Shown here piece after piece: positions 5,590-11,479 of a stretch of 11,479 bases of DNA (position 1 is the stretch's first letter; each line of letters opens with the position of its first letter). The DNA lies in contig JAKLHH010000124.1 in assembly GCA_022710245.1 (NCBI GenBank), positions 1 through 11,479 of the forward strand, written 5' to 3'. The position numbers were made by a program, and so were the translations under genes. This stretch comes from Myxococcota bacterium (GTDB lineage Bacteria; Myxococcota; Polyangia; GCA-2747355; JAKLHH01). The notes under the pieces are model-generated. The model was not told where the DNA came from and ran no database searches. It was given only the letters and a program-made list of their open reading frames with translations.

Positions 5590-7764
5590 ATGCACCTCAC
5601 GCGCCTCACGCTGCTCGCCTGCGCTCTCGGAGTGCTCTCCACGCTGCCGGCCTGCACCGGCCTGCACGCCACCCGGCCCGATGAGCTCCGCGTCACTCGC
5701 GCGGTGCTCTACCAGAACGGCATCGGCTACTTCGAGAGGCAGGGGCGCGTCGAGGGCAACCTCCTCAAGCTGCGCATCCTGCCGCAGCAGATCGCCGACG
5801 TGCTCAAGTCGCTGACCGTCGTCGACCTCGGCACCGGGCGCGCGATCAACATCGCGCTCCCCGTCGAGAAGACCCGCGTGCGCCAGCTCGCCGCGCTGCC
5901 CCAGCAGGTGCGCGAGAGCGGCGGCCTGGTGGGCATCGCGCAGGCCTTCCGCGGCGCGCGCGCGACGGTGCAGGCGAGCGACGCCTCGGGTGAGGGGCGG
6001 CTGGTCGGCGTCGAGCAGCTCTCCGACAAGGGGGAGTGGCGCCTGACCATCCTGCGCGACGACGGCACCCTGCAGAGCTTCGAGCTCTCCAAGGTCTACG
6101 CGCTGCAGGTCCAGGACCGCACCCTCGAGCTCGGCCTGCGCAAGGCGCTCGATGTCTCCCTCGACGAGGGCTCCTGGAAGCCGGTCGAGCTCGCCGTGCA
6201 CCTGGCCGGCCCGACGCCGCACGACGTCCTCGTCAGCTACGTGGTGGAGATGCCGACCTGGAAGCCGGCCTACCGCGTGGTCCTCGGCAAGGACTCCAAG
6301 GAGGGGCTGCTGCAGGGCTGGGCGGTGGTCGACAACGTCTCCGGCGAGGACTGGGACCAGGTCGGCCTCGCGCTCACGGCGGGGACGCCGCTCACCTTCA
6401 CCTATGACCTCTACACCCCGCGCTACGTGCGCCGGCCTGACCTCTCGCCGCAGCAGGAGGCCTGGGCCGAGGCGCCGCCGCCGCCGACGGGCGGCGCCGC
6501 CGACGAGTCCGCCGCTGCCGCGCCCGCCGAGGAGGCGAAGTCGCTGGCCGACTCCGACGACGGCGAGGGCTACGGCAGCGGCTACGGCAAGGGCGGCGGC
6601 AAGGACAAGGCGAAGAAGGAGGCGCGCTATCGCGCTCCGCGGCGGGCCTCGGCGGCCCCCTCGCCGAAGTCGGACACGATGACGCGCGGCCCGGGCGGGT
6701 ACGGTGGGGCGCCCGCCGCCGAGCCGGCGCCGACCATGTCGAACGCGCTCCTCGAGAAGAGCTTTCGCGCGCTGGTCGCCGGCTCGCGGGTCGGCAGCCT
6801 CTTCCGCTACGACATCGAGGAGCCGGTCACCATCAAGGACCGCCAGAGCGCCCTCGTCTCCATCCTGAACAAGAAGGTGCCGGCCGAGGACATCCTCCTC
6901 TACCGGGTGGACGCCTCCCCGATCAACCCCTACCGCGCGGTGCGCCTCACCAACAGCACCGGCTACATGCTGGAGAAGGGGCCGGTCGCCATCTACCGCG
7001 ACGGGAACTTCGTCGGCGAGGCGGTGGGCGGGCAGGTGGAGGCGAAGACCTCCGCCTTCATCCCCTACTCGGTGGACGGGCGCTTCATCATCACCCTGCA
7101 GGACGAGGTGAAGGACGAGCAGGCGCGCCTGATCAAGATCGTCGACGGCCAGATCGTGGTGGAGGTCAAGCAGGTCTCGCTCCACAAGTACACCATCCAC
7201 AACGCGAGCGGCGAGGCCACGACCCTCTACGTGCAGCGCGGGCACCGGCCCGGCTGGAAGCTCACCAAGCCGGACAAGGGCGTGCTGATCGAGAAGGACA
7301 ACTACTTCGCGCCGGCCAAGGTCGCCGCCAAGGGCAAGACCGAGCTCGAGGTGCGCGAGGAGACGCCGGTCCGCCGCTGGGTCAGCGTCTACTCCGAGGA
7401 GGGCCGGCAGGCGCTCGGCCTCTACCTGAAGGACCCCAGCGCCGATCCGAAGCTGAAGGCCTCCCTGCGCGAGGCGCTCGACCTGCAGGAGAAGCTGGCC
7501 AAGGTGGAGGAGGAGCTCGCGCGCCTGCGGCGTGAGAAGGACACCTTCGCGCAGCGGCAGACCGAGGTGCGCGAGAACCTCAAGCTCCTCGGCAAGTCGA
7601 TCCGCAACGCCGACCTGGCGCGCAAGCTCACCACGACGCTCCTCGAGCTGGAGACCAAGCTCAACGACGCGACCCGCAACCTGGTGGCCAAGGACGTCAA
7701 GCGGACAGAGATGCGCGATCGCCTGACCGTGCTCTTCAAGTCGATCACGCTCGAGGTCAAGTAG
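5590..7764 (+). CDS. DUF4139-type lipoprotein with C-terminal coiled coil
   Basis: The protein has 724 residues. ATG at 5590 follows AGGAG by 4 nt and gives a lipoprotein signal with lipobox LPAC (Cys22); Thr at +2 suggests the outer membrane. The open frame upstream of 5590 is non-coding repeat sequence. An N-terminal beta-rich region starts RAVLYQNGIGYFERQG. The DUF4139-like signature follows: MPTWKPAY (about 222-228), then VVDNVSGEDWDQVGLALTAG (GEDW at 252-255). A low-complexity insert rich in Ala, Pro, Gly and Lys (about 295-385) splits the domain, and beta-rich sequence resumes (SLFRYDIEEPVTI, VRLTNSTGYMLEKGPVAIYR). A coiled coil (about 625-710) ends the protein. DUF4139 proteins are of unknown biochemical function. 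The stop overlaps the next gene's GTG by one base (TAGTG), so the two are translationally coupled. Family call good, role unknown. Confidence 0.88.
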   Translation: MHLTRLTLLACALGVLSTLPACTGLHATRPDELRVTRAVLYQNGIGYFERQGRVEGNLLKLRILPQQIADVLKSLTVVDLGTGRAINIALPVEKTRVRQLAALPQQVRESGGLVGIAQAFRGARATVQASDASGEGRLVGVEQLSDKGEWRLTILRDDGTLQSFELSKVYALQVQDRTLELGLRKALDVSLDEGSWKPVELAVHLAGPTPHDVLVSYVVEMPTWKPAYRVVLGKDSKEGLLQGWAVVDNVSGEDWDQVGLALTAGTPLTFTYDLYTPRYVRRPDLSPQQEAWAEAPPPPTGGAADESAAAAPAEEAKSLADSDDGEGYGSGYGKGGGKDKAKKEARYRAPRRASAAPSPKSDTMTRGPGGYGGAPAAEPAPTMSNALLEKSFRALVAGSRVGSLFRYDIEEPVTIKDRQSALVSILNKKVPAEDILLYRVDASPINPYRAVRLTNSTGYMLEKGPVAIYRDGNFVGEAVGGQVEAKTSAFIPYSVDGRFIITLQDEVKDEQARLIKIVDGQIVVEVKQVSLHKYTIHNASGEATTLYVQRGHRPGWKLTKPDKGVLIEKDNYFAPAKVAAKGKTELEVREETPVRRWVSVYSEEGRQALGLYLKDPSADPKLKASLREALDLQEKLAKVEEELARLRREKDTFAQRQTEVRENLKLLGKSIRNADLARKLTTTLLELETKLNDATRNLVAKDVKRTEMRDRLTVLFKSITLEVK

Positions 7765-8570
7765 TGTACCGACGTCGGACCATCGCGGTGGTGATGCCGG
7801 CCTTCAACGTGGAGGACCGCGTGGAGCGCGCGGTCCTCTCCGTCCCCGGCTTCGTCGATCACGTGATCGTCATCGACGACGGCAGCGACGACGGCACCGG
7901 CGCGGTGGCCAGGCGCACCGGTCGGCCCGGGCTCTGCGTGCTCCGCCACCCGCAGAACAGCGGGGTCGGCGCCGCCATCGCCACCGGCTACGCGGAGGCG
8001 CTGCGCCTCGGCGCCGAGATCACGGCGGTGATGGCCGGCGACGGGCAGATGGACCCCGCCGACCTGCCGGCGCTCCTCGACCCGGTGGTCGACGGGCGCG
8101 CCGAGTACGTGAAGGGCAACCGCTTCCGCCGGCGCGGCGTCTGGCGGGTGATGCCGAAGGCACGCCTCTTCGGCAACGTGGTGCTGAGCCTGCTCACGCG
8201 GCTCACCTCGGGCTACTGGCACATCTTCGACTCGCAGTGCGGCTACACGGCGATCTCCGGCGGTGCGCTCCGCGCCATCGGCTGTCGCCTCTTCGCGCGC
8301 TACGGCTACCCGAACGACCTCCTCGCGCGGCTCGGCGAGGTGGGCGCGCGCGTGGAGGAGGTGCCGGTGCGGGCGGTCTACGACGGGCAACGCTCGGGGA
8401 TCCGCCCCTGGACCGTGGTCTATCCGATCCTCTTCGTCCTGCTCCGCTCCATGGGGCGGCGGCTCTGGCGGCAGAGGCTGCGGCCGCTCCTCGGCGCGCG
8501 GCCGGTTGCGCCCGCGCTGGCGCCGCAGCCGCAGGCCCCGAAGCACCTCCTCTCGGCGCCGCCGCGCTGA
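7764..8570 (+). CDS. Family 2 glycosyltransferase, dolichol-phosphate-mannose-synthase-like
   Basis: The protein has 268 residues. The GTG start at 7764 uses the last base of the upstream TAG stop. The GT-A fold shows the usual order: AVVMPAFNVEDRVERAV (about 8-24), the nucleotide site HVIVIDDGSDDGTGAVA, NSGVGAAIATGYAEAL, and AVMAGDGQMDPADLPALL, where GDGQMDP is the DXD-equivalent metal site. KGNRF and a C-terminal QCGYTAISGGAL follow, then YGYPNDLLARLGEVGARVEEVPV and IRPWTVVYPILFVLLRS. This is the pattern of transferases that load a sugar from a nucleotide donor onto a polyprenyl-phosphate or similar lipid carrier. The last 30 residues are a Pro/Ala-rich tail without a clear membrane helix. 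It is coupled to the DUF4139 lipoprotein and sits 17 bp ahead of a second glycosyltransferase, suggesting shared envelope glycan work. Donor and acceptor are unknown. Confidence 0.9.
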   Translation: MYRRRTIAVVMPAFNVEDRVERAVLSVPGFVDHVIVIDDGSDDGTGAVARRTGRPGLCVLRHPQNSGVGAAIATGYAEALRLGAEITAVMAGDGQMDPADLPALLDPVVDGRAEYVKGNRFRRRGVWRVMPKARLFGNVVLSLLTRLTSGYWHIFDSQCGYTAISGGALRAIGCRLFARYGYPNDLLARLGEVGARVEEVPVRAVYDGQRSGIRPWTVVYPILFVLLRSMGRRLWRQRLRPLLGARPVAPALAPQPQAPKHLLSAPPR

Positions 8571-8587
8571 CCCTCGAGGCAGCCGCG

Positions 8588-9790
8588 ATGCGGCTGGGCG
8601 TCCTCACCACCTCGTACCCGCGCCGCCCCGACGACCTCGCCGGCACCTTCGTGGCGGGCCTGGCGGGCTGGCTCGCCGCGCAGGGCGACGAGCTCGAGGT
8701 GCTCGCCCCGGCGCCGCCGGCTCCCGCGCTGCCGCCGGCGGAGGCCGAGCCGCGCCCCGGGATCCGTCTCGAGCAGCTCCGCTACGCGCGGCGGCCGCGG
8801 CTCTTCTACGGCGCCGGCGCCCCCGACAACCTCCAGCACCCCGCCACGTGGCTGCAGGTGCCCGGCTTCGTGCTGCGCCTCGCGCGGGCCTGTCACGCGC
8901 GCGCCGCCGGCTGGGACGCGGTGATCAGCCACTGGCTGCTCCCCTGCGGCGTGATCGCCGCTCGCGCGGGCCGCGGCCTGCCCCACCTGGCCATCGCGCA
9001 CTCCTCGGACGTGCACCTCCTCGGGCGGATGGGGCCGCTCGCGGCGGCGGCGCTGGCCGCGCTCGCGCGCCCTCGCACCGCGCTCCTGCTCAGCAGCGAG
9101 GCGCTGCGCCCGCTGCTCGCGCGGCGCGCCCGCGGCACCTCCACCCGCCGACTCGTCGAGGCGGCGCGCGTGATGCGCATGGGGATCGCCGCGCCGGCGC
9201 ACGCGGTCTCCGCCGGGGAGCGCGCGGCCTGTCGCCGGCGGCTCGGGCTCGAGGGGCGGGTGGCGGTGCTCTCCCTCGGGAGGCTGGTGCCGGTCAAGGG
9301 CGTCGCGCTCCTCCTCGAGGCCTGCGCCGGGCTCGCGAGCGTGACCCTGCTCGTCGCGGGCGAGGGGCCGGAGCGGGCGAGGCTCGAGCGCCGCGCGGGC
9401 GAGCTCGGGCTCGCGGTGAGGTTTCTCGGCGAGCAGCTCGGGCGCGAGAAGGCGGAGCTCCTCGCCGCCGCCGATCTCCTCGCGCTGCCCTCGCGCCTGC
9501 TCGCCGACGGACGCACCGACTCGGCGCCGGTCGTCCTCCTCGAGGCGATGGCCGCCGGGCTGCCGCTGGTGGCGAGCCGGGTGGGCGGCAACGCGGAGCT
9601 GATCGAGGACGGCGTGAGCGGGCTCCTCGTCGAGAGCGGCGAGGTGGCGCCGCTCCGAGCGGCGCTCGCGAGGCTGGCGGCGGAGCCGGCGCTGCGGGCG
9701 CGCCTCGCCGCGGCGGGGCGCGAGGTGGCGGCGCGCCACACCTGGGAGGCGCTCGGGCCGCGGGTGCGCTCGATCCTCGGGGAGCTCTGA
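8588..9790 (+). CDS. Family 4 glycosyltransferase (GT-B fold)
   Basis: The protein has 400 residues. ATG at 8588 is 17 bp after the preceding stop, with GAGG about 11 nt upstream, and opens a typical GT4 N-terminus (MRLGVLTTSYPRRPDDLAGT, then an AGLAGWLAAQGDELEVLAP strand). The acceptor half includes WDAVISHWLLPCGVIAA and AIAHSSDVHLL. The C-terminal donor half has LSLGRLVPVKG (R232 and K237, phosphate binding), VTLLVAGEGPERARLE, AAADLLALPS and DSAPVVLLEAMAAGLPLVAS. The retaining-GT EX7E motif appears as D311-x7-E319: the first Glu is replaced by Asp, a conservative change. It should be cytosolic or peripheral, and last in the three-gene cluster 5590-9790. Many relatives build O-antigen, capsule or exopolysaccharide; the substrate here is unknown. 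Longer frames starting at 8237 and 8263 are wrong starts or shadows. Confidence 0.9.
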   Translation: MRLGVLTTSYPRRPDDLAGTFVAGLAGWLAAQGDELEVLAPAPPAPALPPAEAEPRPGIRLEQLRYARRPRLFYGAGAPDNLQHPATWLQVPGFVLRLARACHARAAGWDAVISHWLLPCGVIAARAGRGLPHLAIAHSSDVHLLGRMGPLAAAALAALARPRTALLLSSEALRPLLARRARGTSTRRLVEAARVMRMGIAAPAHAVSAGERAACRRRLGLEGRVAVLSLGRLVPVKGVALLLEACAGLASVTLLVAGEGPERARLERRAGELGLAVRFLGEQLGREKAELLAAADLLALPSRLLADGRTDSAPVVLLEAMAAGLPLVASRVGGNAELIEDGVSGLLVESGEVAPLRAALARLAAEPALRARLAAAGREVAARHTWEALGPRVRSILGEL

Positions 9791-9807
9791 GGTCTGCCTG
9801 GGCGCTC

Positions 9808-9836
9808 TTCGACAGCTCCCCGCCAGTGGTGATACC
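9808..9836 (+). promoter_or_regulatory. Weak promoter candidate for the glycine-rich lipoprotein gene
   Basis: TTCGAC (9808-9813) and GATACC (9831-9836) are 17 bp apart in the short gap after the glycosyltransferase cluster. Both match the sigma-70 consensus poorly (about two and three of six). It is included because this 82-bp gap is the only place for a separate promoter, but read-through from the cluster is equally possible. Confidence 0.25.
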
Positions 9837-9872
9837 CTGACCTTGTCTCAAGCCTGCGCTCTCGACGGGGAG

Positions 9873-11009
9873 ATGATGTGGACATCTTCGGCGTATCCCA
9901 GACGCGCTCCCACCGCTTGCTGGGCGCTCATCTCGCTGCTCGCGGGTTGCGCTCGTTCGGGGTCGACCTGCGTCAGCGATGGGCCCCTCGCCGACCTCGC
10001 CCAAGATAGCGCCGCGTCCGACCGTGCCCTCGACCAGCCCTGTCCATTTGGCCGCGCGGACGGCACCGCGTGCCTCGGTCTCGTGCCAGCCAACGGCTTC
10101 ACCTGGGGGACCACGCAGACCATCAACCCGATCAGCGGCACCACCGGCGTCAACACCTCGACCTGCGTCACGGCCACGGTGAGCGGAGGGTTCGTCGCCG
10201 GCATCTTGCAGGGAGGGGCCTGCGTCTTCACGCTCGACGCGCTCGTCGTCGCCAAGGGGGGGACCCTCGTGGCGTCGGGCGACCGCCCGCTCGTGTTGCT
10301 CGTCCGCGGAGACGTGCTCGTGGCGGGGACCATCGACGCGGGCGGCAAGGAGCAGACCCCGGGGCCGGGTGGGGGCGCCGCCAGTGCGTGGCAGGTGAGT
10401 GGCCCCCCCGGAGAAGGGCACGTTGGCGACTGTGGGAGTCACCTCGGCGGGGGCGGTGGCGGGTACGGCACCGCCGGCGGACCATCGTGCGGCGGGGTCG
10501 GGGGCGCGGTTACCGGGACCGCGGAGCTCGTGCCCCTCGCTGGTGGGAACGCGGGAGGCGTCGGCGGTGGAGGCGGCGGCGTGCTGCAGATCTCCGCGAC
10601 CGGCACTCTCCGCGTCGATGGTGCGATCACCGTCGGCGGAGGCGGCGGGAGCAGCGGAGGCGGTGGAGGCTCGGGTGGCGGGGTGCTGCTCGAGGCGGCC
10701 CGGATCGAGGGCGCAGGGATCGTCGCCGCCAACGGCGGAGGCGGTGGGGCCTATACGTGGCCCTCCACCGACGCGACCGGCGCGGACGGTGACGCCTCCT
10801 GGCAGCCGGCTGCTGGCGCCACTGCCGGGCCCGGCACCATAGGCGGGAGCGGCGCGACGGCTGCCTTCACGGCCACCGCCGGTGCGGGGGACGCGAGCGG
10901 CGGAGGGGGCGGCGTGGGTCGGGTCCGCTACAACACCCCTGCGCCGCCGCCCACGCCGCCTTTGCCGACGAGCGCGCACTTCAGCGTCGGACGCGTCCAG
11001 CTCAACTAG
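9873..11009 (+). CDS. Glycine-rich, probably beta-helical lipoprotein
   Basis: The protein has 378 residues. Two adjacent ATGs (9873, 9876) follow CGGGGAG; the second has the better spacing, and an upstream in-frame TTG at 9843 has no ribosome site. The lipoprotein signal is ALISLLAGC with the acylated Cys at residue 26. The N-terminal mature part is Asp/Ser/Cys-containing (CVSDGPLADLAQDSAASDRA). From about residue 140 the chain repeats short hydrophobic strands followed by Gly-runs: LVVAKGGTLVASGDR, VLVAGTIDAGGKE, LRVDGAITVGGGGG, ARIEGAGIVAANGGGGG. That is typical of a right-handed beta-helix with glycine-filled turns. It is expected on the cell surface, anchored by lipid, possibly in adhesion or matrix contact. 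It ends in a short Pro-rich segment and a polar tail (FSVGRVQLN). I cannot name the family. Its third-position GC is less extreme than that of the preceding genes at its 5' end. Confidence 0.82.
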   Translation: MMWTSSAYPRRAPTACWALISLLAGCARSGSTCVSDGPLADLAQDSAASDRALDQPCPFGRADGTACLGLVPANGFTWGTTQTINPISGTTGVNTSTCVTATVSGGFVAGILQGGACVFTLDALVVAKGGTLVASGDRPLVLLVRGDVLVAGTIDAGGKEQTPGPGGGAASAWQVSGPPGEGHVGDCGSHLGGGGGGYGTAGGPSCGGVGGAVTGTAELVPLAGGNAGGVGGGGGGVLQISATGTLRVDGAITVGGGGGSSGGGGGSGGGVLLEAARIEGAGIVAANGGGGGAYTWPSTDATGADGDASWQPAAGATAGPGTIGGSGATAAFTATAGAGDASGGGGGVGRVRYNTPAPPPTPPLPTSAHFSVGRVQLN

Positions 11010-11025
11010 CTCTGCCACCACGCCG

Positions 11026-11085
11026 CAATTGTCGCGGCGCCGCCCAGGTCGGGCGGTCGGGCGAAGCTGCCGCGACCAACAATTG
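11026..11085. repeat. Dispersed palindromic repeat, copy C (first tandem unit)
   Basis: One 54-bp unit from CAATTG (11026) to the next CAATTG (11080-11085), which it shares with copy D. The outer arms TTGTCGCGGC and GCCGCGACCAA pair with one bulged base. The inner part can form CGCCC with GGGCG. The length is a multiple of three and the minus-strand frame NCWSRQLRPTARPGRRRD is open through it. Confidence 0.9.
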
Positions 11086-11139
11086 TCGCGGCGCCGCCCA
11101 GGTCGGGCGGTCGGGCGAAGCTGCCGCGACCAACAATTG
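11080..11139. repeat. Dispersed palindromic repeat, copy D (second tandem unit)
   Basis: Identical in all 54 bases to copy C and directly adjacent to it, ending in a third CAATTG (11134-11139). Perfect identity indicates a recent tandem duplication or active homogenisation. CAATTG is itself a 6-bp palindrome and marks each unit boundary. Confidence 0.9.
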
Positions 11140-11230
11140 ACACTGACCCCGGACGGCGACATCTCCACAGACCAGCAGCGCCAGATCGAAGACGGCGTCG
11201 GGTTGTTTGGCCGAAGCGAAAGTGAGGAGC

Positions 11231-11479
11231 TCAGCCCGCCAGCGCCGAGCGAGCCGGCCCGAGCGCCTCCGCCGTGAGCCCACGTGCCTCGAGCTCCTCG
11301 GGGAGCGGCGAGCCGGTGATGAGCGCGCCCGCCAGCCGCGCGAGGGCCGGCGAGGTCTCGATGCCGAAGCCCCCCTGGCCGGCGAGCCAGAAGAAGCCGG
11401 GGGCCGTGGGGTCGAAGCCGACCGCGGGAAGCTCGTCGGCGACGAAGCTGCGCAGCCCCGCCCAGCGCCGCTCCACCGC
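11231..11479 (-). CDS. C-terminal end of a FAD-dependent amine/amino-acid oxidase-like protein (DadA/DAO type), partial
   Basis: Only the last 82 residues are in the window; the gene continues beyond the right edge, and a GTG at 11476 is most likely internal. The sequence WAGLRSFVADELPAVGFDPT, then PGFFWLAGQGGFGIETSPAL and ALITGSPLPEELE, is the conserved end of the FAD-dependent DAO family. It holds the Arg-containing active-site strand, the Pro-Val/Ala-Gly turn and the GQGGxGI motif that closes over the flavin. Family members oxidise amino acids or related amines, passing electrons to oxygen or the respiratory chain. The substrate cannot be told from this part. The last 15 residues are an Ala-rich tail. 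It is convergent with the glycine-rich lipoprotein across the repeat region. Confidence 0.85.
   Translation of the reverse strand, partial: AVERRWAGLRSFVADELPAVGFDPTAPGFFWLAGQGGFGIETSPALARLAGALITGSPLPEELEARGLTAEALGPARSALAG

Larger units (their letters stand above)
11010..11230. other. Convergent intergenic region carrying the tandem palindromic repeats
   Basis: 221 bp separate the glycine-rich lipoprotein (plus) from the oxidoreductase (minus). The first half is the two 54-bp repeats (11026-11139). The second half (11140-11230) has no T-rich terminator and no gene that I accept. Confidence 0.5.

Noticed and set aside
4978..7245. 755-codon open frame on the minus strand across ssb and the DUF4139 gene
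   Set aside because: It lies antisense to two well-supported genes and its product is low-complexity Arg/Ala/Gly/Val sequence with no domain. Such frames are expected at this GC content.
8420..9739. 439-codon minus-strand frame opposite the GT4 gene
   Set aside because: Arg/Ala/Gly/Glu-biased shadow; the plus strand has clear GT4 motifs.
11026..11139. Tandem 54-bp repeats considered as a CRISPR or plasmid-type iterons
   Set aside because: There are only two abutting identical palindromic units without spacers, and dispersed copies exist elsewhere; no replication gene is nearby.
9294..11168. 624-codon minus-strand frame covering the glycine-rich gene and the repeats
   Set aside because: It crosses gene boundaries, is antisense to two genes, and gains its NCWSRQL start only from the palindromic repeats.

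Overview
The window is very GC-rich chromosomal DNA from a bacterium of the myxobacterial or former deltaproteobacterial type. The reasons are the extreme GC bias at third codon positions, an SSB of the kind seen in Myxococcota, an ECF sigma factor and an NtrC-type sigma-54 activator with long non-coding gaps around them, and a glycine-rich surface lipoprotein. The species assignment is an inference. I see no rRNA, tRNA, CRISPR array or transposase gene.

Layout, left to right. (1) 1-817, minus: a membrane-anchored protein of unknown function, cut by the left edge. (2) 818-1229: a gap full of palindromes and short duplications. (3) 1230-1916, minus: an exported START/SRPBCC-fold lipid-binding-type protein, divergent from (4) 2205-2879, plus: an ECF-like sigma factor without a visible anti-sigma partner. 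(5) 2880-3322: a non-coding gap holding a long imperfect inverted repeat and a 6/19-bp purine-rich tandem array, between the sigma gene and the convergent (6) 3323-4693, minus: a sigma-54-dependent response regulator (receiver, AAA+, Fis-type HTH). (7) 4878-5303, plus: ssb, divergent from the regulator across a G-quadruplex-prone spacer. (8) 5590-9790, plus: a tight three-gene cluster of a DUF4139-type lipoprotein, a family 2 glycosyltransferase and a family 4 glycosyltransferase. (9) 9873-11009, plus: a glycine-rich lipoprotein. (10) 11231-11479, minus: the C-terminal end of a FAD-dependent amine/amino-acid oxidase-like protein, cut by the right edge.

The genes do not form one pathway. The most coherent unit is 5590-9790, which looks like cell-envelope or glycoconjugate work: an outer-membrane lipoprotein translationally coupled to a DPM1-like glycosyltransferase and followed closely by a second glycosyltransferase. 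The two regulators (ECF and sigma-54 activator) are convergent neighbours and need not regulate this cluster.

The most unusual signal is a dispersed palindromic repeat present four times: once at 1854-1905, once at 5435-5506, and as an exact 54-bp tandem pair at 11026-11139. Copies share a conserved outer stem and a CAATTG-type end, while the inner hairpin varies. Between the first copy and the tandem pair, paired positions change together so that the inner stem is kept. The first copy is translated as the N-terminal segment of the START-domain protein's signal peptide. It looks like a REP/MITE-like family, apparently unnamed as far as I can tell from sequence alone.
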